Of a stretch of DNA of 51,739 nucleotides, positions 24,870-41,412 are shown piece after piece. Each line of letters opens with the position of its first letter. The first letter of the stretch is position 1. The notes below the pieces were generated by a model, which saw only the letters and a list, made by a program, of their open reading frames with translations, was not told where the DNA came from and searched no databases. The stretch comes from Paracoccus nototheniae (GTDB lineage Bacteria; Pseudomonadota; Alphaproteobacteria; Rhodobacterales; Rhodobacteraceae). A program made the position numbers and the translations under genes. Location of the stretch: contig NZ_RQRT01000026.1 of assembly GCF_004335005.1 (NCBI RefSeq), positions 1 through 51,739 on the forward strand, written 5' to 3'.

Positions 24870-24953
24870 TGGTGGGCGACCCTGGAATCGAACCAGGCGT
24901 GGGTCTCCCCGGCGGAGTTACAGTCCGCTGCCGCACCTTGCAGCACGTCGCCC
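24870..24953 (-). tRNA. tRNA-Tyr (GTA)
   Basis: 84-nt class II tRNA with a long variable arm. The acceptor GGGCGAC pairs with GTCGCCC, the anticodon loop is CTGTAAC (anticodon GTA complement at 24919-24921), the T-loop is TTCGATT and CCA is encoded. Confidence 0.92.
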
Positions 24954-24978
24954 GCCGATCGCTTTCGGCGTGGGGGGT

Positions 24979-25006
24979 GATTAGCGGCCCCGTCGGGGGG
25001 CGTCAA
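24979..25006 (-). promoter_or_regulatory. tRNA-Tyr promoter
   Basis: On the minus strand TTGACG (25006-25001), 16-bp spacer, CTAATC (24984-24979), 25 bp before the mature tRNA. It is the same arrangement as upstream of tRNA-Trp. Confidence 0.6.
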
Positions 25007-25077
25007 GCGGATTTCCGGGGCTTGCGCCAACCGTCCATCCCGCGCACAGAAGAACCGGACAGGACAGGAGACCGCGC

Positions 25078-25881
25078 ATGACCGACAGGCCCGGAAACGC
25101 CAAGAAGCCCACATGGGTCATCGACAAGGAACGCGCCCGCCGCGCCGCCGCCGCTGAAACCGTCTGGCTGTTCGGTCTGCATGCCGTGCGCGACGCGCTG
25201 GCCAATCCCGTGCGCGAGAAGCTGCGGCTGGTGGTGACGCAGAATGCGGTGACGCGCCTTGGCGATCTGCACGGCATGGAACCCGAGATCACCGATCCGC
25301 GGATTTTCGACAAGACCGTGGGGCTGGCCACCGAGAGCGTCCATCAGGGTGCCGCGCTGGAGGTCAAGCCGCTGAAATGGGGCAGCCTGTCCGAGGTCGC
25401 CCTGCGCGAGGCCCCGGGCGAGACGCGCCCCCTGCTGGTCGCGCTGGACCGGGTGACCGACCCGCATAATGTCGGCGCGATCCTGCGCTCGGCCGAGGTG
25501 TTCGGCGCGCGGGCGGTCATCGCCCCCTCGCGCCATTCCGCACCCGAGACCGGGGCGCTGGCCAAGACCGCGTCGGGCGCGTTGGAACGTCAGCCCTATC
25601 TGCGAGTGCCCAATCTGGCCGAGGCGCTGACCCAGCTGAAGAGCATGGGCTTCATTCTGGTCGGTCTGGACGGCACCGGCACCGAATCGCTGCCCGATCT
25701 GATGGGCGATCTGTCGGGGCGGGCCATCTGCCTGGTGCTGGGCGCCGAGGGGCCGGGCATGCGCGAACTGACGATGAAGACCTGCGATCACGTCGCGCGC
25801 GTTCCCTTTGCGGCCGATTTCGGGTCACTGAACGTGTCGAACGCGGCAGCGGTGGCACTTTATGCGGCGGGACGTGCGTGA
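25078..25881 (+). CDS. rlmB: 23S rRNA (guanosine-2'-O)-methyltransferase RlmB-like (SpoU family)
   Basis: SPOUT-class SAM-dependent enzyme methylating a 2'-O of 23S rRNA, G2251 in E. coli. The N-terminal substrate-binding domain (VWLFGLHAVRDALANP) is followed by the trefoil-knot domain with the three SpoU motifs: DRVTDPHNVGAILRSAEVFG, LVLGAEGPGMREL and SLNVSNAAAVALY. The 267-aa length is normal. AGGAG precedes the ATG by 8 bp. A close paralogue such as TrmH cannot be excluded, but the N-terminal domain favours RlmB. Confidence 0.92.
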   Translation: MTDRPGNAKKPTWVIDKERARRAAAAETVWLFGLHAVRDALANPVREKLRLVVTQNAVTRLGDLHGMEPEITDPRIFDKTVGLATESVHQGAALEVKPLKWGSLSEVALREAPGETRPLLVALDRVTDPHNVGAILRSAEVFGARAVIAPSRHSAPETGALAKTASGALERQPYLRVPNLAEALTQLKSMGFILVGLDGTGTESLPDLMGDLSGRAICLVLGAEGPGMRELTMKTCDHVARVPFAADFGSLNVSNAAAVALYAAGRA

Positions 25882-25970
25882 CCATCACAACCCTGCGACG
25901 GTTCCGCCTGCCGCGTTGAGATTTTCCCCGCCTGCTGTCAAGAAGACCGGACCCTCATTCGCGGATCGCC

Positions 25971-26378
25971 ATGCGCCCCCTGTGCCTCGCCCTGATCATG
26001 TCACTGGCCTCTGCCCTTCCGGCAGCGGCGCAGGACTGGGCCGTGGGCGGGTTCGACGCGGTGGGCTATACGGCGGCGGGCCGTGCCGTGCCGGGGCGCA
26101 GCGACATCTCGACCATGTGGAAAGGGCGGCTGTGGCATTTTGCCTCGGAAGAGAACCGCGCAAGGTTCGAGGCCGATCCCCGCAGCTATGCCCCTGCGCT
26201 GGACGGGATGTGCCCGATCTCGATCACCGAGGGCCACCCCCAGCCCGGCGATCCCCGGCATTTCGCGGTGGTGGGCGGGCGGCTGTATCTGCTGGAATCG
26301 GATGCCGCCGAACGCCAGCTGAAAACCCGCCCGCAAGAGATCATCGATGAGGCGCGTCAGATCTGGCGGCGCCGCTGA
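25971..26378 (+). CDS. Secreted YHS-domain protein
   Basis: 135-aa protein with a signal peptide (residues 1-21, cleavage likely after ALPAAAQ) and a YHS-like domain: GGFDAVGYTAAGRAVPG, WKGRLWHFASEENRARFEADP and SYAPALDGMC. The YHS fold is associated with metal binding or redox partners; here it would act in the periplasm. Most YHS proteins keep a cysteine near the motif, and one is present in GMCPISI. Single gene, 89 bp after rlmB; a possible small RNA or leader follows. Confidence 0.83.
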   Translation: MRPLCLALIMSLASALPAAAQDWAVGGFDAVGYTAAGRAVPGRSDISTMWKGRLWHFASEENRARFEADPRSYAPALDGMCPISITEGHPQPGDPRHFAVVGGRLYLLESDAAERQLKTRPQEIIDEARQIWRRR

Positions 26379-26446
26379 AACCATCGAATCACAAATCTGC
26401 GATCCGGCTGGAACTTTCGGCGATGATGCCCATTTAACTCAGAGGA

Positions 26447-26530
26447 CATGACCACGGAACGGTCATGTTCAGATCACTGTCCCTCGTTCCGCGACTTGCG
26501 CCCGGCCATATGATGGACCGGGCGCCTTTT
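26447..26530 (+). ncRNA. Candidate small RNA or attenuator leader
   Basis: Between the YHS gene and the CoA-binding gene lie a 7-bp hairpin (CATGACC at 26447-26453 with GGTCATG at 26461-26467) and, 30 nt on, an intrinsic-terminator-like hairpin. A tiny reading frame (26448-26513, 21 codons) begins in the first hairpin and stops in the loop of the second. Either an independent small RNA or a leader controlling the gene at 26577 would fit; no homologue is recognised. Confidence 0.4.
26498..26530 (+). terminator. Intrinsic terminator before the CoA-binding gene
   Basis: 8-bp stem GCGCCCGG (26498-26505) with CCGGGCGC (26518-26525), 12-nt loop, followed by CTTTTC. It ends 47 bp upstream of the next start codon. 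Confidence 0.75.
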
Positions 26531-26576
26531 CTATGTAAGCCTGCCTTTCTGGTGGTGCAGGCCGGAGGGGGCGGGA

Positions 26577-27008
26577 ATGGACATCCACACGGACGAAGAT
26601 CACGACATCGAACGGATCGCCCGGACGACAAAGGTCGTGGCGATGGTCGGCCTGTCGCCCAACGAGGACCGGCCCAGTTGGGGCGTGGCGCGCTATCTTC
26701 AGGCCTGCGGCATGCGCGTGATCCCGGTCAATCCGGGGCAGGCAGGCCATACGATTCTGGGCGAGACGGTCTATGCCGATCTGGCGGCGATTCCCAAGGA
26801 TGCCGGGGTGCAGATGGTCGATGTCTTTCGGCGGTCGGACGCGGTGGCGGCGATCGTCGATCAGGCGCTGGCGGAACTGCCCGATCTGCAGGTGATCTGG
26901 ACCCAGCTTGGCGTGCGCGACGATGCCGCCGCAGATCGGGCCCGGGCGCGGGGCGTGTCGGTCATTCAGGACCGCTGCCCCAAGATCGAGTTTCCCCGGT
27001 TTCTGTAA
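26577..27008 (+). CDS. CoA-binding domain protein (YccU-type)
   Basis: 143-aa Rossmann-fold protein of the succinyl-CoA-synthetase-alpha-like CoA-binding family: TKVVAMVGLSPNEDRPSWGVARYL is the nucleotide loop, then GMRVIPVNPG, ILGETVYADL and DVFRRSDAVAAIV. The C-terminal CPKIEFPRFL is the family ending. Its function is not known in any species to my knowledge. GGAGGGGG precedes the ATG by 6 bp. A terminator-like hairpin upstream suggests conditional read-through; tRNA-Trp follows. Confidence 0.88.
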   Translation: MDIHTDEDHDIERIARTTKVVAMVGLSPNEDRPSWGVARYLQACGMRVIPVNPGQAGHTILGETVYADLAAIPKDAGVQMVDVFRRSDAVAAIVDQALAELPDLQVIWTQLGVRDDAAADRARARGVSVIQDRCPKIEFPRFL

Positions 27009-27010
27009 GC

Positions 27011-27040
27011 GCCGGTATCGTGCGGGCCGGTATCGTGCAG
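27011..27040. repeat. 15-bp tandem duplication after the CoA-binding gene
   Basis: Two adjacent 15-bp units (27011-27025, 27026-27040) sharing GCCGGTATCGTGC, starting 2 bp after the stop codon. Confidence 0.8.
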
Positions 27041-27068
27041 ACCGGGGCAGGGGCGCCCCGTTATCTGC

Positions 27069-27096
27069 TTGACGGGCGCGCGGGCGGGTTCTAATC
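27069..27096 (+). promoter_or_regulatory. Promoter of tRNA-Trp and probably secE-nusG
   Basis: TTGACG (27069-27074), 16-bp spacer, CTAATC (27091-27096), 13 bp before the mature tRNA. No terminator separates tRNA-Trp from secE, so this promoter may also feed the secE-nusG-ribosomal cluster. Confidence 0.6.
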
Positions 27097-27109
27097 AGGC
27101 CCCGACCTC

Positions 27110-27185
27110 AGGGGTATAGCTCAGTTGGTAGAGCATCGGTCTCCAAAACCGAGGGTCGTGGGTTCGAGTCCCCCTGCCCCTGCCA
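27110..27185 (+). tRNA. tRNA-Trp (CCA)
   Basis: 76-nt cloverleaf with acceptor AGGGGTA/TGCCCCT, anticodon loop CTCCAAA (anticodon CCA at 27143-27145), T-loop TTCGAGT and encoded CCA. Its position just before secE is common in Proteobacteria. Confidence 0.95.
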
Positions 27186-27316
27186 GGTCCGTCCACCGGA
27201 TCTGCCGTCACTCCCTCCCAAGGGCACCTTCCGGCTTTCAGGGATCAGCCGTTCAGGGTTGATAAGCCGCGCCGGTCCCGATAGACCCGCGCCAGCACTT
27301 GCCCAAGGAGCCCGCC

Positions 27317-27511
27317 GTGGCCAATCCCGTCCAATTCATCAATCAGGTCCGCGCCGAGGCTGCCAAGATCACCTGGCCGACCCGGCGCGAAGTCATCACC
27401 ACCACGATCATGGTGCTGATCTTTGCCTCGATCACCAGCCTGTTCTTTTTCCTTGTGGATCTGGCGATCCGCACCGGTCTGACACAGGGGCTGCGCCTGA
27501 TCAGCGGCTGA
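27317..27511 (+). CDS. secE: Preprotein translocase subunit SecE
   Basis: 64-aa single-spanning clamp subunit of the SecYEG channel. The amphipathic EVRAEAAKITWPTRREVITTT-like region (FINQVRAEAAKITWPTRREV) precedes one membrane helix (IMVLIFASITSLFFFLVDL). This is the short, one-helix form usual outside gammaproteobacteria. The start is GTG at 27317 because AAGGAG lies 6 bp upstream; a TTG at 27299 is in frame but is less likely. nusG follows after 174 bp. Confidence 0.94.
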   Translation: MANPVQFINQVRAEAAKITWPTRREVITTTIMVLIFASITSLFFFLVDLAIRTGLTQGLRLISG

Positions 27512-27532
27512 TCGGGGCTTGCAATTGCCGGC

Positions 27533-27553
27533 CGGGGGCGGTATTTGCCCCCG
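27533..27553 (+). terminator. Hairpin between secE and nusG
   Basis: 7-bp stem CGGGGGC/GCCCCCG (27533-27539, 27547-27553) with a 7-nt loop and no T-run. It could be a partial terminator, a processing site or an mRNA stabiliser. Confidence 0.4.
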
Positions 27554-27685
27554 ACTGTCCGGAAGGCGGCGTGCAGCGTTTTGTCGTGCGCGCCGATTTC
27601 GATTTTTTCGGACATCATGGAATTCAAAGGGTTGGCGCGGCTTCGCGTGATTCCCGATATAAGATGAGCAGGGGTCGATCCAGAC

Positions 27686-28222
27686 ATGGCAAAGCGTTGG
27701 TATTCGGTCAGCGTCCTGTCGAACTTCGAAAAGAAGGTCGCCGAGGCGATTCGCCAGTCCGTCGCCGAGAAGGGTCTGGAAGAGCATATCGATGAGGTCC
27801 TGGTGCCCACCGAGGAAGTGATCGAGATCCGTCGCGGCAAGAAGGTGACGTCCGAACGTCGCTTCATGCCGGGATATGTGCTGGTTCACATGGAAATGTC
27901 CGACCGCACCTATCATCTGGTCAACTCGATCAACCGCGTCACCGGCTTTCTGGGCGCGCAGGGCAAGCCGATGCCCATGCGCGACGACGAGGTGAACACG
28001 ATGCTGAACCGTTCGGGTGACGGGGTGCCTGCGGCGCCGCGCAACCTGATCCGCTTTGATGTGGGCGAAAAGGTCAGCGTGACCGATGGCCCATTCGAGG
28101 GGTTCTCGGGGATGGTCGAGGAAGTGGACGAGATTTCGTCGCGCGTGAAGGTCACCGTGTCGATCTTTGGCCGGCCGACGCCGGTCGAACTGGAATTCAC
28201 GCAGGTCTCCAAGACCTCGTGA
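27686..28222 (+). CDS. nusG: Transcription termination/antitermination protein NusG
   Basis: 178-aa elongation factor that binds RNA polymerase beta' and couples transcription to Rho or to ribosomal S10. The N-terminal NGN domain begins KRWYSVSVLSNFEKKVAEAI and includes the hydrophobic pocket region PGYVLVHMEM; the C-terminal KOW domain is FDVGEKVSVTDGPFEGFSG through FGRPTPVELEF. Length and order are normal. Confidence 0.97.
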   Translation: MAKRWYSVSVLSNFEKKVAEAIRQSVAEKGLEEHIDEVLVPTEEVIEIRRGKKVTSERRFMPGYVLVHMEMSDRTYHLVNSINRVTGFLGAQGKPMPMRDDEVNTMLNRSGDGVPAAPRNLIRFDVGEKVSVTDGPFEGFSGMVEEVDEISSRVKVTVSIFGRPTPVELEFTQVSKTS

Positions 28223-28295
28223 GGTGTTGCGGGAGGCGATGAGCCGCACCGCTAAATCGGCCTGCTTGCGGGCCTGATGATAAGGAGAAGGCCAG

Positions 28296-28748
28296 ATGGC
28301 CAAGAAAGTTGTTGGCAGCCTGAAGCTGCAGATCAAGGCGGGCCAAGCGAACCCGTCGCCCCCCGTTGGCCCGGCTCTGGGTCAGCGCGGCGTGAACATC
28401 ATGGCGTTCTGCAAAGAATTCAACGCCAAGACGCAAGAGATGGAGCCCGGTTCCCCGGTGCCCGTCGTCATCACCTATTATGCCGACAAGTCGTTCACCT
28501 TCGTCACGAAGACGCCCCCGGCGTCGTTCCTGCTGAAGAAGGCCGCTGGTCTGAAGCCCGTTGGCAAGCGCAACCGCGCCAAGGGTTCGGACAAGCCGGG
28601 CCGTGCGAATGCCGGTTCCGTGACGGTCAAGCAGATCCGCGAAATCGCCGAAGCCAAGATGCCGGATCTTTCGGCCAATGACATCGAAGCCGCGATGAAG
28701 ATCATCGTCGGCTCGGCCCGTTCGGTCGGTATCGAGGTGAGGGGCTGA
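28296..28748 (+). CDS. rplK: 50S ribosomal protein L11
   Basis: Binds 23S rRNA at the GTPase-associated centre and contacts elongation factors and RelA. The N-terminal domain ([20 protein letters not shown]) carries the proline-rich switch; the C-terminal RNA-binding domain ends [18 protein letters not shown]. The chain is 150 aa, about 8 longer than E. coli L11, the extra residues forming a basic loop ([15 protein letters not shown]) between the domains. AAGGAG precedes the ATG. rplA follows after 2 bp, the classical L11 operon in which L1 represses translation. Confidence 0.98.
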   Translation: MAKKVVGSLKLQIKAGQANPSPPVGPALGQRGVNIMAFCKEFNAKTQEMEPGSPVPVVITYYADKSFTFVTKTPPASFLLKKAAGLKPVGKRNRAKGSDKPGRANAGSVTVKQIREIAEAKMPDLSANDIEAAMKIIVGSARSVGIEVRG

Positions 28749-28750
28749 TC

Positions 28751-29446
28751 ATGGCACATTCCAAGAAAAAGACCGCCGCGCGCGCAGCCTTTGAAGGCAA
28801 GTCCAACCTGACCGTCGAAGACGCGATCAAGCTGGTCAAGTCGCAGGCCACCGCCAAGTTCGACGAGACCGTCGAAATCGCGCTGAACCTTGGCGTCGAT
28901 CCGCGTCACGCAGACCAGATGGTCCGCGGCGTGGTCACGCTGCCCGCAGGCACCGGCAAGGACGTTCGCGTCGCCGTGTTCGCCCGTGGCCCCAAGGCTG
29001 ATGAAGCCAAGGCCGCCGGTGCGGATATCGTCGGCGCCGAAGACCTGATGGAAACCATCCAGTCCGGCAAGATCGAGTTCGACCGTTGCATCGCAACGCC
29101 GGACATGATGCCGCTGGTCGGTCGCTTGGGCAAGATCCTGGGCCCGCGCAACCTGATGCCGAACCCCAAGGTCGGCACCGTGACGATGGACGTGAAATCG
29201 GCCGTCGAAGCAGCCAAGGGTGGCGAAGTCCAGTTCAAGGCCGAGAAGGCCGGCGTGGTTCATGCAGGCATCGGCAAGGTCTCGTTCGACGAGGACAAGC
29301 TGATCCAGAACCTGCGCGCCTTCGTGGACGCGGTCAGCCGCGCCAAGCCGGCGGGTGCCAAGGGCACCTACATGAAAAAGGTCTCGATCAGCTCGACCAT
29401 GGGTCCGGGCGTGTCGGTGGATGTTGTTTCGGCAACCGCCAACTGA
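28751..29446 (+). CDS. rplA: 50S ribosomal protein L1
   Basis: 231-aa protein of the L1 stalk and translational repressor of the L11 operon. Family regions: [55 protein letters not shown] and the C-terminal [16 protein letters not shown]. Normal length. The start codon lies 2 bp after the rplK stop, giving tight coupling. Confidence 0.98.
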   Translation: MAHSKKKTAARAAFEGKSNLTVEDAIKLVKSQATAKFDETVEIALNLGVDPRHADQMVRGVVTLPAGTGKDVRVAVFARGPKADEAKAAGADIVGAEDLMETIQSGKIEFDRCIATPDMMPLVGRLGKILGPRNLMPNPKVGTVTMDVKSAVEAAKGGEVQFKAEKAGVVHAGIGKVSFDEDKLIQNLRAFVDAVSRAKPAGAKGTYMKKVSISSTMGPGVSVDVVSATAN

Positions 29447-29459
29447 GACCACAGAATTT

Positions 29460-29683
29460 CCCCATCCTGAGAGGGATGGGGGATGGCGGGGCCGCACGCG
29501 GCCCTGTCCTGTCCGAGACGGAGGGTGCGGGGGAAACCTTGCTTAATTGCCTTCCTGAGATGGGGAAGCGTTTTTCCGAAGGTTCCGACCCTCGGGTGAT
29601 CTTGCCCTAACGGACCCGACCCGGTCCCGTTCGAGACCGGGAAAAGTGAGAGCGGGGGGAAACCCCCAACTTGGAGTGAAACC
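29460..29683 (+). promoter_or_regulatory. Probable L10 operon leader (rplA-rplJ region)
   Basis: The 237-bp gap before rplJ is rich in secondary structure: an 8-bp hairpin CCCCATCC/GGATGGGG (29460-29481), a 6-bp GGGCCG/CGGCCC hairpin near 29489-29504, and GC stems up to the start codon. In E. coli and many bacteria the complex L10(L12) binds such a leader to repress rplJL translation; assigning that role here is by position. Confidence 0.45.
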
Positions 29684-30199
29684 GTGGATAGAGCACAGAA
29701 AGAACAGCTGGTCGACGAACTCGGCCAGATCTTCGAAAGCTCTGGCGTCGTTGTGGTTGCCCACTACGAGGGGATGACGGTTGCACATATGCAGGACCTC
29801 CGCGCGCGCATGCGCGATGCCGGTGGTTCCGTTCGCGTTGCCAAGAACAAGCTCGCCAAGATCGCCCTGGAGGGAAAGCCTTGCGCAAGCATCGCCGACT
29901 ATCTGACGGGCATGACCGTGATTGCCTATTCGGAGGATCCCACCGCTGCTGCGCGGATCGCCGACAAGTACGCCAAGGATAACGAGCGCTTCGTGATCCT
30001 GGGTGGTGCGATGGGTGACGCGGCCTTGGATCCGGCCGGTGTGAAAGCCGTCGCCCTGATGCCGTCGCGTGATGAGCTGATTGCTCAGATCGTGTCGTGC
30101 CTTGGTGCGCCTGCTTCCAACATCGCCGGTGCCATTGGTGCGCCTGCTTCGAACATCGCGAGCATTCTTACGACCCTTGAGGAACGTGAGGCTGCGTAA
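29684..30199 (+). CDS. rplJ: 50S ribosomal protein L10
   Basis: 171-aa stalk base protein that anchors L7/L12 dimers. The N-terminal rRNA-binding domain ([34 protein letters not shown]) is typical. The C-terminal L12-binding helix contains an 11-residue tandem repeat, [11 protein letters not shown] then [11 protein letters not shown], encoded by a 33-bp DNA repeat starting at 30104 and 30137. The start is GTG at 29684 with GGAG 9 bp before it. Confidence 0.97.
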   Translation: MDRAQKEQLVDELGQIFESSGVVVVAHYEGMTVAHMQDLRARMRDAGGSVRVAKNKLAKIALEGKPCASIADYLTGMTVIAYSEDPTAAARIADKYAKDNERFVILGGAMGDAALDPAGVKAVALMPSRDELIAQIVSCLGAPASNIAGAIGAPASNIASILTTLEEREAA

Positions 30200-30264
30200 G
30201 CAACCTATTCCTGACTCGTGGTTGAACACCCGACGTTGGAACATTAACTGGAAAGAACGGAAAA

Positions 30265-30636
30265 ATGGCTGATCTGAAGAAACTTGCCGAAGACATCGTG
30301 GGCCTGACCCTGCTGGAAGCTCAGGAACTGAAAACGATCCTGAAGGACGAATACGGCATCGAGCCGGCAGCCGGTGGCGCCGTCATGATGGCTGGCCCGG
30401 CCGCTGCTGCCGAAGCCGTCGAAGAGAAAACCGAATTCGACGTCGTCCTGACCGAAGCCGGCCCGAACAAGATCAACGTGATCAAAGAAGTTCGCGGCAT
30501 CACCGGTCTGGGCCTGAAAGAAGCCAAGGATCTGGTCGAAGCTGGCGGCAAAGTCAAAGAAGGCGCTTCCAAGGCTGATGCCGAAGAAGTGAAGAAGAAA
30601 CTCGAAGCGGCTGGTGCCAAGGTCGAGCTGAAGTAA
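30265..30636 (+). CDS. rplL: 50S ribosomal protein L7/L12
   Basis: 123-aa stalk protein that recruits translation GTPases. The N-terminal dimerisation helix region is [20 protein letters not shown], an Ala-rich hinge ([12 protein letters not shown]) follows, and the globular domain includes [20 protein letters not shown] and [19 protein letters not shown]. Normal length. A gap with hairpins separates it from rpoB. Confidence 0.98.
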   Translation: MADLKKLAEDIVGLTLLEAQELKTILKDEYGIEPAAGGAVMMAGPAAAAEAVEEKTEFDVVLTEAGPNKINVIKEVRGITGLGLKEAKDLVEAGGKVKEGASKADAEEVKKKLEAAGAKVELK

Positions 30637-30663
30637 TCGATCCCCGGATCGTTTGATGATTGA

Positions 30664-30693
30664 GGCAGGGTCCGGGGTTTCCCGGTCCCTGCC
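30664..30693 (+). terminator. Attenuator-like hairpin between rplL and rpoB
   Basis: Twelve base pairs with one internal T-T mismatch (GGCAGGG/CCCTGCC plus CCGGG/CCCGG) around a GTTT loop, without a T-run. A second structure (TTGAAGG...CCTTCAGG with an inner GTCCG/CGGAC stem) follows at about 30705-30740. E. coli has an attenuator and RNase III site at the same place, so partial termination or processing is likely. Confidence 0.55.
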
Positions 30694-30865
30694 GAACCTG
30701 TCTTGAAGGGCAGTCCGGGCACGGACAATCCTTCAGGGCATGTTCGAGGTTCGGGAGCCGCGCGGTGGGACGCGTGGCACGAATGGAACCTCACCCCTGC
30801 ATTCGTAGGTGCGTTCCGGGGGCCCCGACCCGGACGCGCGCGAAGACGAAAGGTGACAAGACCCC

Positions 30866-35011
<4,146 letters not shown>

Positions 35012-35063
35012 GGGCGCAAGCCCTCCCTTCGCCTTTCCCCGTGCCCTTCATTAGGAATTGAAA

Positions 35064-39308
<4,245 letters not shown>

Positions 39309-39331
39309 TCGGTCCCTTCTGAAACGAACCC

Positions 39332-39367
39332 GAAGGCCCGGCACGCAAGTGCCGGGCCTTCGTCTTT
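39332..39367 (+). terminator. Terminator of the rpoBC operon
   Basis: Perfect 13-bp stem (39332-39344 with 39349-39361), GCAA loop, followed by GTCTTT. It separates rpoC from the glycosyltransferase cassette. Confidence 0.9.
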
Positions 39368-39424
39368 CGGGTTGACCCCCCTTGCGCGGGCCACATACTG
39401 GCCCCCGTCCAACAAGGAACCGCA

Positions 39425-40408
39425 ATGCGCATCCAAGTTCTTGGCCTGTGCCGATTTTCCCTGCTGGTGCAGGGGGATTTCCAGACCACCGGCGAGGATC
39501 TGGACCGCAACCGGGCCATTCTGTACGATCCAGCCCGGCTGGAACGGCGGATGCGCTGGTTCGAAACCCTGTGCGTGCCGTCGCTGGCCGCGCAAGGCGA
39601 TCCCGATTTCACCCTGATCGTTGCGACCGGCACGGACCTGCCCGAGCCGTGGATCGGGCGGCTCCGGGCCTGCGCGCAGGCCGTGCCGCAGATCCGCATC
39701 GAACAGTTCGACCCCGGTCGCCATGCGGCCCTGTGCCGTCAGGCGCTGGCGCGGCACGCTGATCCCTTGGCGGATATCGTCGCGCAGTTCCGCATGGATG
39801 ATGACGATGCGGTGGCGCGCGATTACGTCCAGCGCATCCGCGAGGATCACGCCCTTGCCGCCCCCCTGGCCGGGCCGCATCATCCGGTGGTCATCAACTA
39901 TACCAGCGGAATGGTGGTCGAGCTGAAGCAGGGCCGCCTGCATCTGCATGCCGAAAAGGCGCAGAACTGGGGTCTGGCGCAGACCTTCTATTTCCCGGGG
40001 GGCGAGGTGCGGTCCCTGATGAATTACCGTCACGACAAGGTCTGGGCGACGGCGCCGACCATCGCCATTCCGGGCCGGATCATGTGGATCCGGGGACATC
40101 ACGACGTGAATGACAGTCGCGGCCATCTGATCGGCAACAACCGCCTTCCCACCGACGAGGCCGAACTGACCCGCATGCTGCGCCGCCGCTTCGGACTGAA
40201 CCCGGCAGCGGTGCGCGCCGCGCTGACCCTGCCGCTGGATCAGCCTCTGCCTGTTCGCGATCCGCAGGAAGCCGACCTGACGACTCCCAAACCTCAAGCC
40301 CCCAAACCTCGGGCCCACAACCCTGTGGCCCCCGACAGCCTGACACCTGCCAGCCAGACCCCTGACCGCCAGATCTCGGACCCGCAGGCCCCCGACCCGC
40401 AGCGATGA
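39425..40408 (+). CDS. Putative rhamnosyl/glycosyltransferase (PF11316-like), copy 1
   Basis: 327-aa cytoplasmic protein resembling the 'putative rhamnosyl transferase' family known mainly from Rhodobacterales. It opens MRIQVLGLCRFSLLV, has DFTLIVATGTDLPEPWIGRL near 61-80 and the metal-binding FRMDDDDAVARDYV with Asp125-128. The donor sugar and acceptor are unknown. The last 60 residues are a Pro/Ala/Gln-rich low-complexity tail absent from its paralogue at 41412. AAGGA precedes the ATG by 7 bp. It begins a three-gene cassette between rpoC and rpsL. Confidence 0.8.
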   Translation: MRIQVLGLCRFSLLVQGDFQTTGEDLDRNRAILYDPARLERRMRWFETLCVPSLAAQGDPDFTLIVATGTDLPEPWIGRLRACAQAVPQIRIEQFDPGRHAALCRQALARHADPLADIVAQFRMDDDDAVARDYVQRIREDHALAAPLAGPHHPVVINYTSGMVVELKQGRLHLHAEKAQNWGLAQTFYFPGGEVRSLMNYRHDKVWATAPTIAIPGRIMWIRGHHDVNDSRGHLIGNNRLPTDEAELTRMLRRRFGLNPAAVRAALTLPLDQPLPVRDPQEADLTTPKPQAPKPRAHNPVAPDSLTPASQTPDRQISDPQAPDPQR

Positions 40409-40473
40409 CCTGATCGCCCCGTTTGCCGGCCTTGCCGGTGACCCCTCATCCCCTTCATCGCCCGGACGCATCC

Positions 40474-41412
40474 ATGGTCTCGCCCCTGATTTCCCCCCTG
40501 CGCCGCACGCGGCCCGCCTCGATCCGGCCTGCACCGCTGCAGCCGGGCGACAATCTGCGCGGGGCGGCGCTGATGACGATGTCGATGATCGCCTTTACCT
40601 GCAACGATGCGGTGATCAAGTTCGTCACGCAGGACATGCCGCTGTATCAGGCGATCACCATGCGGGGCGCGTTCGTCATGCTGGCGCTGATCCTGCTGAC
40701 CTGGCGCAGCGGCGGGCTGCAGCTGCGCATCGCGCCCGGCGCGCGCCTGCCCATGACCCTGCGCCTGATCGGCGAGATCGGCTCGACCCTGCTGTTTCTG
40801 AACGCGCTGCAACGCATGGCGATCGGCGATCTGACTGCGGTGATGCAATCGCTGCCGCTGGTGGTCATGCTGGGTGCGGCATTGTTTTATGGCGAGACGT
40901 TGGGCTGGCGCCGCATCGTCGCGGTGCTGATTGGCATGGCGGGCGTCCTGATCATTTTGCGACCCGGCAGCGGCACCTTTGGCATCTGGTCTCTGGTGGC
41001 GCTTGGCGCGATGATGATGGTGGCGCTGCGCGATCTGGTCACGCGCAGCTTTGCCCGCGACATCGCCTCGTCCACCATCGCCTTTTATGCGGCGGCGCTG
41101 GTCACGCTGACGGGGTTCATCCTCAGTCTGGGGCAGGGCTGGATCATGCCGCAGCCGGGGCAGGTGGCGCTGCTGGCGCTTGGCAGCGCCTTCCTGACCG
41201 TCGGCTATGTCGGTGCGGTCGCCGCCATGCGGGTCGGCGAAATCGCCGCCGTCTCGCCCTTTCGCTATACCTCGCTGCTGACCGCGATCCTGCTGGGGTT
41301 GGTCGTCTTTGGCGAATGGCCCGATCTGTGGACATGGGTCGGGGCGGGGCTTGTCGTGGGCGCGGGCATCTATACGATCTGGCGCGAGGCGCAATTGGGA
41401 CGGCGGCGGTGA
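40474..41412 (+). CDS. EamA/DMT-family transporter
   Basis: 312-aa inner-membrane protein with about ten helices as two EamA repeats: the first half holds NDAVIKFVTQDMPLYQAITMRG and GSTLLFLNALQRMAIGDLTAVMQSLPL, the second GLVVFGEWPDLWTWVGAGLVVGAGI. Such transporters export metabolites such as amino acids or nucleotide-derived compounds, but the substrate is unknown. The start is ATG at 40474; a TTG at 40423 would add unconserved residues. It sits between two paralogous glycosyltransferase genes and its stop overlaps the second one (TGATG). Confidence 0.85.
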   Translation: MVSPLISPLRRTRPASIRPAPLQPGDNLRGAALMTMSMIAFTCNDAVIKFVTQDMPLYQAITMRGAFVMLALILLTWRSGGLQLRIAPGARLPMTLRLIGEIGSTLLFLNALQRMAIGDLTAVMQSLPLVVMLGAALFYGETLGWRRIVAVLIGMAGVLIILRPGSGTFGIWSLVALGAMMMVALRDLVTRSFARDIASSTIAFYAAALVTLTGFILSLGQGWIMPQPGQVALLALGSAFLTVGYVGAVAAMRVGEIAAVSPFRYTSLLTAILLGLVVFGEWPDLWTWVGAGLVVGAGIYTIWREAQLGRRR

